Shown here: positions 1-10,580 of the stretch, in pieces
How positions within the stretch are numbered: the first letter of the stretch is position 1
How the letters are laid out: the number at the start of each line of letters is the position of its first letter
Assembly: GCA_023525975.1 (NCBI GenBank)
Contig: CM042032.1
Span: 77,956,260 to 78,020,259, forward strand
Source: Smallanthus sonchifolius
Lineage: Eukaryota > Streptophyta > Magnoliopsida > Asterales > Asteraceae
Length of the DNA stretch: 64,000 nt
Direction of reading: 5' to 3'
Notes under the pieces: model-generated
Seen by the model: the letters and a program-made list of their open reading frames with translations, nothing else
Databases searched by the model: none
Told to the model about the DNA's origin: nothing
Translations under genes and position numbers: made by a program

Positions 1-544
1 TTAAGTATAATATTGATGAAGCATCTTATAACTTTTTAAAAATGGAATACGTTTGAGCTAATTCGGTTCTAATTTATTTTGTCATGGTTAGCTTCATTAG
101 CTTAGTTTCAACTCAAACCGACATGTTTGCTTCAAAATTCATCAAAACAAGTTTGATTACCTTCGATTTAAACTTTTATGTTTAAAACATTTTTGGAAAT
201 ATAACTAATCATTTAACACAATGTATAGATAATATGTTCAATCAATCACTAAATTTTCATTTCAAGCCAAATTTTGCTAACGTCACTCCTTATTTTTGTC
301 AAACACTAGGGCTGTTCACGAGCCGAGCCGAGCCGAGCCAGGGTCACCTCATGCTCGTTTGGTTTGTAAACGACCCGAGCCGATTTTGAGCTAGTTTTTT
401 GAACTTATTTCGAGCGAAATTCGAATCACGAGCTATTTAACATACCTAAACTTAGTATTGACAAGTGGGCGCTAATTCGTATCGGGTATTGAGCTTACCT
501 TAGGATATAAATTAAAAAATATCTATATATATATATATATATAT
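1..544. other. AT-rich intergenic DNA, no gene seen
   Basis: No coding region is supported here. The stretch is AT-rich. It contains the GAGCC-rich repeat listed separately and ends in an (AT)n run at about 519-544, which is the insertion target of the copia element starting at 545. Confidence 0.7.
306..345 (+). repeat. GAGCC pentamer repeat in a possible hAT-type terminus
   Basis: Four tandem GAGCC pentamers lie at 320-339, just after TAGGGCTGTTCACGA at about 307-321. From memory, TAGGGCTG followed by pentamer-rich subterminal DNA resembles the ends of non-autonomous hAT elements in plants. No matching inverted end or 8-bp target duplication was found, so this may be a broken end. The repeat itself is directly visible; the family call is a guess. 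Confidence 0.35.
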
Positions 545-858
545 TGTTAGCAAACTGGGCTAATTCCCGACTCAGTTACAAGTCGGTAATGGGTTGGGCC
601 TATGGGTCCTAAATCACGAGCATGTGAATTTAGGGGAGTATTAGGATTGCTAATTAATGAGTATTAGTAATTCACGTTTATCTCAGATTCAAGTTTAGAT
701 ATAGATTAGTTTGAATTTGTATCTAATAGGAGTTTGAACCTAACTAGGATTGGTTAGGTATATAAACACATGTAATCAAGTTTTTGAGTTAAGTTTTCTT
801 GATCAATAATATTTTGGAGTTATCCAATTGTTTCTTGTGAACCGATTCTTTTCTTTGA
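545..858 (+). repeat. 5' LTR of the copia element
   Basis: A 314-bp direct repeat of 5282-5595. It begins TGTTAGCAAACTGGG and ends TTCTTTGA. A TATATAA promoter-like box lies at about 759-765. It is followed after two bases by the primer-binding site. Confidence 0.93.
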
Positions 859-860
859 AT

Positions 861-873
861 TGGTATCAGAGCC
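861..873 (+). promoter_or_regulatory. Primer-binding site, initiator tRNA-Met type
   Basis: TGGTATCAGAGCC follows the 5' LTR after two bases. This matches the usual plant copia primer site, complementary to the 3' end of initiator tRNA-Met, where minus-strand cDNA synthesis would begin. Confidence 0.9.
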
Positions 874-1099
874 AATCTCAAGAACCGATCTATGATAATG
901 ATTCATGGATCTGGATTACAACCGAGAATTGATCAAAAGGATTTGATCGAACCTCACACTGTAATCAAGTTGGTCTGCGACCCAGGTGTTTTGAGCGATC
1001 AAGGAAGGACGCAAGCAGGAGGCCTGCATCAGATCCGACGTAATGGATCAGTCCCCACCAACACCGCTCATGTACAGCCGAAGGAGGAAGAACGCTGCC

Positions 1100-1972
1100 A
1101 TGAGTGAAGAGTCAAATAATTCGCAAATAATTACTGTTAAGGAGAAGAACACAGCCTCCCTTCAGTGCCCTATGTTGACCAAAACTAATTACACAATATG
1201 GGGCATGAGAATGAAGGCGATCTTCAATGTACATGATGTTTGGAGCATGATCGAACCAGGTACAGCAGTAGATGCCAAGAAAAACAATTTGGCCATTGCA
1301 CTATTGTTCCAGTCGATCCCTGAGGATCAAATACTGCAGATTGGGAACATGGCAACGGTCAAAGAGACGTGGGACGCCATTAAAATTCGAAACCAAGGGG
1401 CTGATCGTGTAAGGGAAGCGCGTCTTCAAACACTCACTGCTGAGTTTGAAGCTTTGAAGATGAAGGATCCAAGTACAATTGATGAGTTCGCGGGAAAAAT
1501 CACTGGAGTTGCAGCAAAGTCAGCCTCGTTAGGGAAAGTCATCGAAGAACCCAAGCTGGTCAGGAGATTCCTTAACGGGCTGCCAAGACGGTTTGTTCAT
1601 ATGGTGGCATCTATTGAACAGGTTGTCGACTTGAACACAATTACTTTTGATGATGTTGTAGGTCGCTTAAAGGCATATGAAGAGAGAATTAACGACGAAG
1701 ACGATCACACCAAAAATCAAAGTAAGTTAATGTTCAACAGGTATGATCCCGGATCCAAGAGCCGTTCCTATGAGAAAAGGGGGCACGGTAAGGGAGGATC
1801 ACGAGGTCGGGGAAAAGGAAGAGAAACCAGACAGGTTCACACATCAAAAGCTGGGACCGATGAGGGTTCAAGCTTGAAACCGAAGAAGGATATATCGTAG
1901 GTAAAGTGTTTCAGGTGTGATCAATTCGGACACTTCGCATCTTTGTGTCCTGACCGAAAGAAAGAAAAACAA
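1100..1972 (+). pseudogene. copia gag, with a nonsense codon before the zinc knuckle
   Basis: This encodes the capsid-like Gag of the copia element. The most likely start is the ATG at 1100 (residues MSEESNNSQ); an upstream in-frame ATG at 1043 lacks support. The body has the copia-type gag pattern, including LTKTNYTIWGMRMKAIF near residues 27-43, a long helical segment, then a basic Arg/Gly/Lys-rich tail. An in-frame TAG at 1898-1900 stops it. The same frame continues directly into a CCHC zinc knuckle (CFRCDQFGHFASLC, about 1907-1948), so the stop is a recent break, not a natural gag end. A CAG to TAG change is the simplest explanation. Gag would assemble the cytoplasmic particle and bind element RNA. 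Confidence 0.88.
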
Positions 1973-3530
1973 GAAAAACAGGAGGCTCATCTAACAAAGA
2001 CAGAAAAAAAGCTAGACCCGACTTTATACTTGACACGAACAGAAGAGACCGTTTTTCTGAATGAAGATAAAGTGATCCCCAGCCGGTTTGAATCTGAGTT
2101 AGTCGATATGTGGTATCTTGACAACGGAGCATCAAACCACATGACCGGGAACCGTTCTTATTTTTCATACTTGAATGAACGAATCATAGGGATGGTAAAG
2201 TTTGGGGATGACTCGTGTGTAGATATAAGAGGAAAGGGCTCAGTTTTGTTCACTAATAATACTGGTGATCACAGACTCCTTACCGACGTTTACTACATAC
2301 CGAGCCTTCGAAGTAACATAATAAGCCTTGGTCAGGCTACAGAATAAGGGTGTGATGTCCGTATGAAGTCCGATTATCTTCTGTTGCACAATGAAGAAGG
2401 AAAACTGCTCATGAAAGTTCAAAGGTCAAGGAACCGACTTTATAAAATCCAACTAACTGTTGGAACTCCGGTGTGCTTACTTTCAAAGCTTGATGATCCG
2501 GATTGGGTGTGGCATGCCCGACTTGGGCATCTGAATTTCGACTCAATGAAAGCACTTAGCACAAAAGGAATGGTACGTGGTATGCAAAATATTACTTGTT
2601 CAACTAATATTTGTGATTGTTGCTTGATAAGAAACCAGATCCAACAACCGTACCCGGGTCAAGTAAGTTTTCGGGCCTCGAAACCACTTGAACTCCTTCA
2701 CGGAGATTTGTGTGGACCAATAACACCAAGTACTCCAGCAGGAAATAGGTATATTTTCTTGCTCGTGGATGATTATTCACAATATATGTGGTGTTATTTA
2801 TTGAAGAGGAAAGATCAAGCGTTCGAGTTCTTCAAGCGTTCGACAGAGACCGAATTAAAAACCAAGGTGGGAACACTTCGAACTGATAGAGGGGGTGAGT
2901 TTACATCGATTGAGTTCAAGGATTGATGTGAAAAGCAAGCAATTCGAAGGCAATTAACTACCCCGTATTTGCCTCAACAAAACGGCGTCGTTGAAAGGAG
3001 AAATCAAACTGTAATTGGAACAGTAAGATGCTTGTTAAAATCTATGAATGTCCCTCAAATATATTAGGGAGAAGCTGCAATACATAGTGTTTACATCTTG
3101 AACCGAGTCCCCACAAAAGCCATTGAATAAAAAACTCCATACGAAGCGTTACTCGGAATTAAGCCTAATGTCGAACACCTACGAGTTTTCGGATGTGTGG
3201 GGTTTGCAACTGAACCAAAAGCCAACCTGAAAAAGTTAGATGACAGGGGCTGACCACTTGTTTATTTTGGATCAGAACCCGAGACGAAGGCTCACCGCAT
3301 GTACGATCCGGTTTTGAGAAAGATCCAGGTAGCCAGGAGTGTAACTTTTGACGATAAACGGGGCTGGTACTGGACTGGTACCACCTCCAAAACAGATCCA
3401 ACAGAGTTTGTGGTGGAAGTAGGGGTGAGATACGAATCTAACTCGAAACAGAAAGCGTGGGGCATGAGACCCAAACATCACAGCAGGCCCACAACGCTGA
3501 AGGTCCATGAGAACGTTCGACCCGATTAAA
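1973..3530 (+). pseudogene. copia protease and integrase region, multiple stops
   Basis: This continues in frame with gag. The aspartic protease signature WYLDNGASNHM lies at about 2110-2142. Integrase follows: an HHCC-type start around WHARLGHLNF (about 2511-2540), first catalytic Asp in LHGDLCGP (about 2698), second in RTDRGGEF (about 2880) and the Glu in QQNGVVERRN (about 2980-3005). In-frame stops lie at 2345-2347 (TAA), 2924-2926 (TGA), about 3065 (TAG), about 3127 (TAA) and about 3252 (TGA). Nearly all can be explained by one C-to-T or G-to-A change in a conserved Gln, Trp or Arg codon. After about 3530 the frame shifts. Integrase would insert the cDNA into nuclear DNA; this copy cannot. 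Confidence 0.88.
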
Positions 3531-3561
3531 CCAGCCCAGTTCGAGCCAACCAGACCCATAC

Positions 3562-4415
3562 GTGGGTCAGGATCCAGCCCATTCCAGTGAAGATGAAGAC
3601 CCGGTGGTTACACCGATTAGAAGGTCAACCCGAACACATGTAATGCCCAAGAAATTAAAGGACTTCGTAGTTAATGATGGTGTTAATCGGGAACGAGAAG
3701 AACTGGAAGATGCCTTAATGTTGCTTTCGAAAGACGAACCAAAGAATTATTCAGAAGCAAAAGAGAACATGTACTGGGTAAAGGTTATGGAGGCAGAGTT
3801 AGAGTCCTTTGAAAAAAACGGTACTTGGACTTTAATGGATCGACCCAAGGTTCACAAACCAATCGGGCTGAAGTGGGTTTATAAGTTGAAACAGGACGCG
3901 ACTGGGAAAACTGTTATATATAAAGCAAGGTTTGTTGCTAAGGGATATGTACAGCAACACGGAGTTGGTTATGGCGAGGTGTTTGCACCCGTGGCTAGGC
4001 TAGAAACTGTTCGAGTACTACTTTAGCTGCTCATGAAAATTGGCAAGTTCACCATCTAGATGTGAAATCATCCTTTTTACATGGGAACTTAAATGAAGTT
4101 GTGTTCGTGTCACAACCAGAGGGATACGTAAAGAAAGGAAAAGAAGACAAAGTATATTGTCTTTCGAAAGCCTTGTACGGACTCCGACAAGCACCTCGAG
4201 CTTGGAATCTCAAGCTTGATAGAACGTTAAAAGAACTCGAGTATGAAAGATGCATTCAGGAACAAGCCGTCTACACGAGACACACCAAGACTGATGCGGT
4301 AATTATTGGTGTATATGTGGACGATCTGATAGTGACCGGATCAAACGAGGCTCAAATCATGCAATTTAAAGATAAGATGAAAAAACACTTTGAGATGAGT
4401 GATCTGGGTTGTTAA
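3562..4415 (+). pseudogene. copia reverse transcriptase, frameshifted
   Basis: This is the copia reverse transcriptase. The N-terminal landmarks are NGTWTLMDRP and the run around KWVYKLKQDATGKTVIYKAR (about 3820-3930). The catalytic YVDD box is in VYVDDLIVTGSN at about 4311-4345. The frame changes at about 4023, where one T appears to be missing inside the LLLAAHENW motif. It changes again at about 4409, where one base is missing in the SDLGLLNYYLGIEV motif. The two short frames overlap only by these shifts. The enzyme would copy element RNA into cDNA in cytoplasmic particles. Confidence 0.9.
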
Positions 4416-5265
4416 ACTATTACCTTGGAATCGAGGTTTCTCAAGACAAAGATAGGATTCTGGTCAAGCAAGAAGCATATGCAAAGAAGATTTTGAATGA
4501 AGCTGAAATGGAAAATTGTAATATTGCTTATGTTCCAATGGACCAGAATCTAAAACTCTCAAAAGCTGAAGACGAAGAAGATGTTGATCCAACAGATTAC
4601 CGAAAGATAGTTGGTTGTCTAAGATATTTACTTCAAACTCGACTGGATCTTGCATACTCGATCGGGGTGGTAAGCCGATACATGCAATGTCCTAAGGTGT
4701 CTCATGCTAATGCTATCAAACAAATATTAAGGTATGTGAAAGCAACAACAGGTTTTGGTATCAAGTATAGCCGAGAAAAAGGGGTGCTGAATGGTTATTC
4801 AGATAGTAGTCATAACATCGATGAGGATGATGGGCAGAGTACAACGGGTCACATATTTTATTTCAGGTCTTCACCAATCACGTGGTGTTCACAAAAGCAG
4901 AATACAGTGGCACTATCATCGTGTGAAGCGGAATATATGGCAGCAAGTGCAGCCTCGGGTCAAGCGGTTTGGCTGAGAGAGTTGGTCAGTGAGATAACCA
5001 AAAAGGAGGTAAGCAAGGTGGTTTTGAAGATTGACAACACTTCAGCTATAGCACTCGTGAAGAATCCTGTGTTCCATGGACGAACAAAGCACATAAAATC
5101 TCAATACCATTTTATTCGAGAGTGTGTTGACCGAGAAGAGATTATAGTTGAACACATAAGTGGAAAAGAATAACGGGCGAATGTCTTAACTAAAGCACTC
5201 GGAAGGATTAAGTTTGTGGTGATGACGAAGCTACTAGGAGTTGAAGACCTCTCTAATTCCTGTCG
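4409..5265 (+). pseudogene. copia RNase H and C-terminal tail
   Basis: This is the end of the copia polyprotein. It starts in the reverse transcriptase connection (NYYLGIEVSQDKDRI) and runs through RNase H. The GYSDSSHNIDEDDGQSTTGH segment and the SSCEAEYMAAS motif are typical of copia elements. A TAA at 5171-5173 interrupts the final conserved tail, which continues in frame as RANVLTKALGRIKF to about 5265. A purine tract and the 3' LTR follow immediately. Confidence 0.9.
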
Positions 5266-5281
5266 GGAATTAGGGGGTGAT
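5265..5281 (+). promoter_or_regulatory. Polypurine tract before the copia 3' LTR
   Basis: GGGAATTAGGGGGTGAT immediately precedes the 3' LTR. This is the expected position of the RNase H-resistant purine tract that primes plus-strand synthesis. Confidence 0.7.
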
Positions 5282-5595
5282 TGTTAGCAAACTGGGCTAA
5301 TTCCCGACCCAGTTACAAGTCGGTAATGGGTTGGGCCTATGAGTCCTAAATCACGAGCATGTGAATTTAGGGGAGTATTAGGATTGCTAATTAATGAGTA
5401 TTAGTAATTCACGTTTATCTCAGATTCAAGTTTAGATATAGATTAGTTTGAATTTGTATCTAATAGGAGTTTGAACCTAACTAGGATTGGTTGGGTATAT
5501 AAACACATGTAATCAAGTTTTTGAGTTAAGTTTTCTTGATCAATAATATTTGGGAGTTATCCAATTGTTTCTTGTGTACCGATTCTTTTCTTTGA
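5282..5595 (+). repeat. 3' LTR of the copia element
   Basis: A 314-bp partner of 545-858 with about five mismatches by eye. It begins TGTTAGCAAACTGGG and ends TTCTTTGA, followed by the target copy TATAT (5596-5600). Confidence 0.93.
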
Positions 5596-6627
5596 TATAT
5601 AACTATTGCTTTTATAACATGACAGGTAGGCTGACCAAAAGCATCTACTACTTACAATAAGTTGTATACAAATCACTTTTAACGATGATGATACTCCAAT
5701 TTTTTTTTTATCAGTAGTGATGATTATAACAACCTATGCTCACCCTAAGGTGCCCATAGTGTTTTAGTTTCTTTCTCTTGAATTGACTCACGGATTGGAC
5801 CACCCGGTCAGATCGGGAACTGGTTCGATTATGTCTATTTGAACCATTTTTATTTGAACCGGCCGGTTACCAACTGAATCGGTGAACTGGACTGGGTGAA
5901 CGGACTGGATGTCTAATTTTTTTTTATTTCTTTTTCTTTAAAAATATTATTTTTTAATTACGTTAGTATTTCAAGTTACATATTTTATTTATTTAAGTCT
6001 TCATATGCCATTAAAATTACATATTGACAAGCACAATTTTTTTTTATATTTTGTATCTACATAGTTATAATACTTAAATTATTTATCACGTTATCCGGTT
6101 ATTAAATCTGATTCAAACAGCCTAACTAGTGGACCTCAAAGGTAATTGATTCGTTGTACGGTAAAAGATTACATACCAGTGAAATATAGAATCCAGTACA
6201 AACATGTTTTTGCGTAGATTACAAAAATGTCGCCCAAAGTTTTTATATCGACCCAACCTGCCATATTGGAATGGGATGTTTACACGTAGCAATAGTTACT
6301 CATTTTTTGCCGGATATGATCTACCCTTTTCCTCCTTAAAACTAAAAAATAGAAAATAACACCAAGTTAAAATAAGAAAGATTTAACAATTTATACAACA
6401 ATAAACAATAGAATTTCTTTGATTTTTCTTTTTGAAGTTGAACACCCAAATCCAAAGGATTCAATGAAACAAAACCGATCTTCCTTTGGTTACATTCTCA
6501 AAGATCTCGAACTCTAGCTAGATAGTTATAACACAAAACATTGATCTTTACAGACATACAAACAAACCAAAATCTGAAGTTGGCTGGTGTGCGAGCGAGA
6601 TGGGGTATGGTTCAAGAAAGAATGGTA
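5596..6627. other. Intergenic DNA and AP2 3' flank
   Basis: No gene is seen. The left part contains one copy of a dispersed repeat (5795-6060). The segment from about 6400 to 6627 lies directly downstream of the AP2 stop codon and probably holds its 3' UTR. I cannot place the polyadenylation site from sequence alone. Confidence 0.55.
5795..6060 (+). repeat. Dispersed repeat copy 1 (partner 10135-10395)
   Basis: A diverged direct repeat. Both copies carry GATTATGTCTATTTGAA, a GGACTGGAT block followed by a T-run, TATTTCAAGTTACAT or TATTTCTAGTTACAT, and ATTAAAATTA. They lie in the same orientation on either side of the AP2 gene. I do not know the family. The CCGGTT/AACCGG richness suggests non-autonomous transposon ends. 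Confidence 0.6.
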
Positions 6628-9600
6628 CTAGCTATAGCCACTGTTGTGTAGCCATGTGGCCCATGTTTGAGCATGGGGTGGGGCTGCTGGTTGTCTCATG
6701 TTAAATCTATGTTGTGGGAATCCTGATGATGCTGCAGCACTATTTGCATACATATGAACATTGTTATTGTTCCACTCGTTTCCTCCTGCAACCATAGTGC
6801 TGCTCGACTGCTGAGTCTACAAACATTTCATAAGAAAACGGTCTGGATCAATGTTGGAAAGCAAACAAGAGAAAGTTAGAGTGAGTCGTGATCACTGACT
6901 TGGTGATTCAAAGAATTGAGCAGTGGGCCTAACATATGGAACATAGGTGGCTCAATGCCTCTCATTTGATGACCATATTCATAGTTAACCTCTGATGATC
7001 CGACGGATTGAAGATGCGTCTGGCTTAGAAGCTGCAACGTCTCTGTCTCGTTGTACCTTTCCCTTTGACTCGCTCCAAATGCCTTTCGTTACATAAAATA
7101 TGTGACAAGAGTAAAGGATTGTATATTTCTGTATGGTTTAATATAAAACTGCGCGCTAATGGGCTTAAGCCTGATTTCCAATATTTATTAGGTCGCATAA
7201 TTATGCTTTAAAATAAATAATTTAAAACATACCACGGGCTTAAATCCAAGATCTTGATTCGATCGCCTATTTGGGGCCGAATTCTGACCTAAGCTCAAAT
7301 CAAGATTGTGATCCGAAGACGGGTTCTTACCATGATCGTTACTATTTGAACACTCTGCGTTAAAGCAATAAACTTTTTAATCGACAAACAATATATTTAA
7401 AAAAAAATAAAAATAATAATAATTAAATGTAACACATTACCAGTGATATTTGACTCATTTTCATAAACCGTGGGATCAAAATTGGTAACAGCATCCTTTC
7501 CATTGTACTTGATGGCAGCCTTATCATAAGCCCTAAATAGAATATATTTTCATGGAAGCCCTTTTGAAATGAATATATGACAAATCAGTCCTTTGAAATA
7601 TAAAATAGCCATATTTACCTGGCTGCTTCAACTTCAGTATCAAAGAGACCCAGATACACATACCTGTAAGTATATTGAAGAGCCAAAAAAGGAAAAATAT
7701 CTAAGTGTGTTTTGAATTATGTGCTTTGAAGTGACTTAACTTGATGAAATGAATAGAAGTAGGTGGATAGGTGTAGCCATAGCCCATTGGTAGCTAGCTC
7801 TATATATAAATGGAAAAACAAGTACATATTCTTTATGGGGTTAGTTTTAAATAATTTCTTGGTTATCATTTTTCTAAAACAAGATTATAAAGGATCTTTT
7901 TTTCATATTTAAACTATTATTATTTTTATAAAAAACACATCCTAAATTTATAAATAACAAAACACCCTGTTTAGTCAAAAATAATAATTTTTAATCTCAT
8001 TAAAACATTATAGATTTACATCATTTTCTAAACCATTTTCCTTGCAAAATACAACTTTTTTTTGCTAATTTTCTTTACAACAACTATTTGTGTACAAGAT
8101 ATATATACAAATCTTTTAAAAAAATAAAAAATTTGGTCATAGATTTCATGAACAAAGTATTGTGATTCGGTTTTTACTTTTCAAATGATGAACAAGTTTC
8201 AAGAATCACAAAGATAGAATTAGAAGATGAAGAAGGTATATACTTTTTGCCCAAGAATTGACCCATTCTTGCTTCCCATCTTCCACATTTGTGCAAAGTA
8301 ACCCCTCTATATTTTGAACTCCCTCTTGGAAATCCAGTACTTTGTCTCCTTAGAACATGCACAAATTCTTCCTTGGTCAGATTGTTCATCTGTTTAATTT
8401 ATTTTGTTTTCAAAACAAAAACACCAAAAGTCAAAACAAAAACAAAAAAAAATTAAAATACTTGTTGCAGCTTTTCATCACATGGTGTGTTCTTTCTTCA
8501 CATAACAAAATCTAAAAAAAAATTGTTACAAGTTTTTATCATTTTTAAAACAAGAAGAAAACATGTTTCAAGACAAGGCAACACATTACCACTTTGTTCA
8601 AAAAAACACGCAGTAAAGGTGAAACACACATAGTGACACCAACCTGTTTGAGATCTTCATAATCTTGTAGGCTGAAATTTATGTCAGCTTCCAATCCCCG
8701 AAACTTGATGGCTGCCCTATCGTATACGCTGCAAAATCATATATAATATAAAGTATAAACCCTAATCTTAATATATAATTAAATACAAATTATAAAATTA
8801 ACTAAAAAGGAAAACAAATTAAGGGTTTTGAATTTTGATTGTGCTAGCTCACCGTGCCGCAGCATGTGCAGTATCAAATCCACCTGCGTTACAATAAATT
8901 AAAAACAAAGATATTAATATCAGTAATTTGCCCATAAATTTGGAGAAATTAATTTACTTTGTGCTAAAAAGCATTTTTTTTCAATAATAATAAGACATAC
9001 CGAGATACACCTGTTTCCCACAATCCCTAAATCATGAAAACAAGATTTAATTAGTCTAAATTGGTGTAAATTAATCAGAAAACCAAAGCCATAATTAATC
9101 AAAATTTTGTTTTGGAAAAATTAGTTTCTTTTATTTTATTAAAATATTTTTAACTGATTTAATCAATTTATTGAAAAACACATCTTGAAGTAAAAATTTG
9201 ATAAATAAAAATATATATGTTAAAAAAAATTAAAAATATATTAGAAGTAAAAGTAATTAAAAGCAAATGAGAAAATATGAACCATATGTGTGATTCCCAT
9301 CGGCCGGTTCGTCGGTAAAAGGTGACTCCACGATACTGTGAGCTTCTAGAACGGGGTCCACGCCGGCTTTTCTTCAGTGGCTGGGGAACCTCCGGGACTG
9401 CACCTTTCCCGAGAACCCCACCGGCCGACGACTGCTGCTGGCAGAATTGGACACCGACCCAGTGAGACGCCGGCAAAGAAGTCGTCAACGACATAGTACC
9501 AACCGTGGTGGGTCCCACTTCCGGATCATCGACGGGAAAGAACTGATGGGTCACCGGCTGATCCATGGAGAACCCGAACAGTTTGCTGCTCCGTTTTCTT

Positions 9601-9755
9601 GAACTCCCATCGTCATCGGAGGCGTCGGAGGAGGTGGAATTGGATGGGGATCCGACCCGTTTACCTTTACTCTTGTTTTCCTCCACCTGTGAAGAGCAAT
9701 CGTCGGATTCTTCTAGCTCCGGTCTTGGATCGGGTGACCCGTTTAGATCCCACAT
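6628..9755 (-). CDS. AP2: APETALA2-like (euAP2) transcription factor
   Basis: A nuclear DNA-binding regulator of floral organ identity and developmental phase. Ten coding exons on the minus strand: 9755-9283, 9026-9001, 8883-8853, 8728-8644, 8389-8244, 7663-7619, 7532-7441, 7354-7233, 7082-6900, 6816-6628. All introns are GT-AG and the phases join without a break into 463 aa. The 26- and 31-bp micro-exons match the known exon pattern of AP2 genes. Landmarks: MWDLNGSP start (DLNxxP repression motif), VTHQFFPVDDPE, a basic nuclear signal KKSRRGPRSRSS (residues 127-138), AP2 domain 1 from about 139 to 190 and domain 2 from about 230 to 290, EAR motif LDLSLG (317-322) and AAASSGF encoded by the miR172 site. 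The N-terminus looks like AP2 itself more than the TOE group. It appears intact. The only doubt is AP2 versus a close paralogue. Confidence 0.95.
6717..6737 (-). promoter_or_regulatory. miR172 target site in the AP2 last exon
   Basis: The minus strand reads CTGCAGCATCATCAGGATTC plus C, the canonical euAP2 sequence recognised by miR172. It lies in the last coding exon and encodes the conserved Ala-Ala-Ser-Ser-Gly-Phe. miR172 represses euAP2 messages by translational inhibition and cleavage, so this gene is very probably under age- and flower-dependent miR172 control. Confidence 0.95.
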
Positions 9756-10020
9756 TTTCCGGTTGAAAAAACCCTAATTTTGTGATGGTTTTGTTTGTGT
9801 TTGTGTTGGTTTGTTGATGCTTTTGTTTGTAACAACAATTGTAAAGAAACCTAGGATTCGTAAAGGAAGAAAGAGGGTGGCTATAGATCGATACGTATAT
9901 CTGTATCTATCTATGAAAGTATTGATTGTGGGTTGTAGAGTGGGGTTGAGTTGGTTTATCACCTCTCCTAGCAACTTCTCTTCACTAGATCTTGTCTAAA
10001 ATTCTCTTCTCTCCCTCCCC

Positions 10021-10060
<40 letters not shown>
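9756..10060 (-). promoter_or_regulatory. AP2 5' leader and core promoter with a GA tract and TATA box
   Basis: Upstream of the AP2 start codon the minus strand has about 270 bases of leader. It includes a (GA)n microsatellite (CT on plus, about 10027-10060, roughly 17 repeats). TATATAAA lies just beyond it on the minus strand (10060-10067). A start site inside or next to the GA tract, about 30 bases downstream of the TATA box, is the natural reading. (GA)n leaders are common in plant regulatory genes. The start site is inferred. Confidence 0.6.
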
Positions 10061-10062
<2 letters not shown>

Positions 10063-10067
10063 ATATA
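10060..10067 (-). promoter_or_regulatory. TATA box for AP2
   Basis: TATATAAA on the minus strand, preceded by CCCAA. It is positioned about 305 bases upstream of the AP2 ATG and adjacent to the GA tract. It is the best core-promoter candidate in the region. Confidence 0.55.
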
Positions 10068-10134
10068 TTGGGCTAATTTATTTAAATTCAGCTACCTTGT
10101 AATTTTCTGAAGTAGACAAACATTATGCCTATTT

Positions 10135-10395
10135 AGACCCGGGATCGGTCATAGAGCCGGTCTAATTATCGGTCTGATTATGTCTATTTGAATCGTTTTT
10201 GTTTAAATTGATCGGACCAGTGAATCGTACCAGGTGATTGGACTGGATTTCCATTTTTTTTTCTTTCAAAATCTTATTTTTAATTAATTTAATATTTCTA
10301 GTTACATAGTTTATTTATTTAATTCTTCATTTATCATTAAAATTATAAATTGATATTAAAACACAAAATATTTTTATATATTGTATCTGTATACA
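10135..10395 (+). repeat. Dispersed repeat copy 2 (partner 5795-6060)
   Basis: A diverged direct repeat of 5795-6060, upstream of AP2. Shared blocks include GATTATGTCTATTTGAA, GGACTGGAT followed by a T-run, TTATTTATTTAA and ATTAAAATTA. Confidence 0.6.
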
Positions 10396-10580
10396 TTTTT
10401 TTTGAACGACAATTTGGATCACTGACGGGCCACTGACCCACCCGATCATCTCCGCCTCCCTCAGGAGGAAACCCACCATAGGTGAGAAAACCACCTGGCC
10501 CAACCCGGATCCCCTTTTTTGTCACAAGTGAGACTTGCAACCAAGACCTCCCCATTTTAGTCAAAACTACCTCAAAATTT
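10394..10580 (-). mobile_element. Possible second SINE subfamily, degenerate
   Basis: On the minus strand this reads as a head containing GGTTGCAAGTCTCAC (weak B-box-like), a GGTTTCCTCCTGAGGG block, and an end TTGTCGTTCAAAAAAAA. The confident SINE at 60663-60872 has GGTTCCTCCTGTGGTGGG and ends TTGCCGTTAAAAAAA, so the layout is alike. CATTTTTTT flanks both sides but is low-complexity. The A box is not convincing, so this is a tentative call. Confidence 0.4.

Larger units (their letters stand above)
545..5595 (+). mobile_element. Ty1/copia LTR retrotransposon, degenerate
   Basis: This is a complete but dead copia element. Two 314-bp direct LTRs (545-858 and 5282-5595) enclose a primer-binding site, gag, protease, integrase, reverse transcriptase and RNase H in the order diagnostic of Ty1/copia, followed by a purine tract. 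A 5-bp direct repeat TATAT flanks it (540-544 and 5596-5600), although the target is an AT run, so this duplication alone is weak evidence. I count five mismatches between the LTRs by eye (about 98% identity), which suggests a fairly recent insertion. The reading frame is broken by at least seven stops and about three frameshifts, so it cannot make a polyprotein. The LTRs end TG...GA instead of TG...CA. Confidence 0.95.

Noticed and set aside
1898..1900. Programmed stop-codon readthrough between gag and pol in the copia element
   Set aside because: The stop lies before the zinc knuckle, not between gag and pol, and the frame has several other nonsense codons. A plain mutation is simpler.
3165..3559. 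Antisense frames opposite the copia integrase
   Set aside because: They are shadows of the sense frame and have no conserved features.
8174..8389. Short minus-strand frame as a separate small protein
   Set aside because: It is exon 5 of the AP2 gene plus a few intron-encoded codons past the donor site at 8243.
9168..9282. Extension of the first AP2 frame beyond 9283
   Set aside because: The donor GT at 9282-9281 and the following 26-bp exon restore the conserved AP2 domain. The extension is intron sequence.
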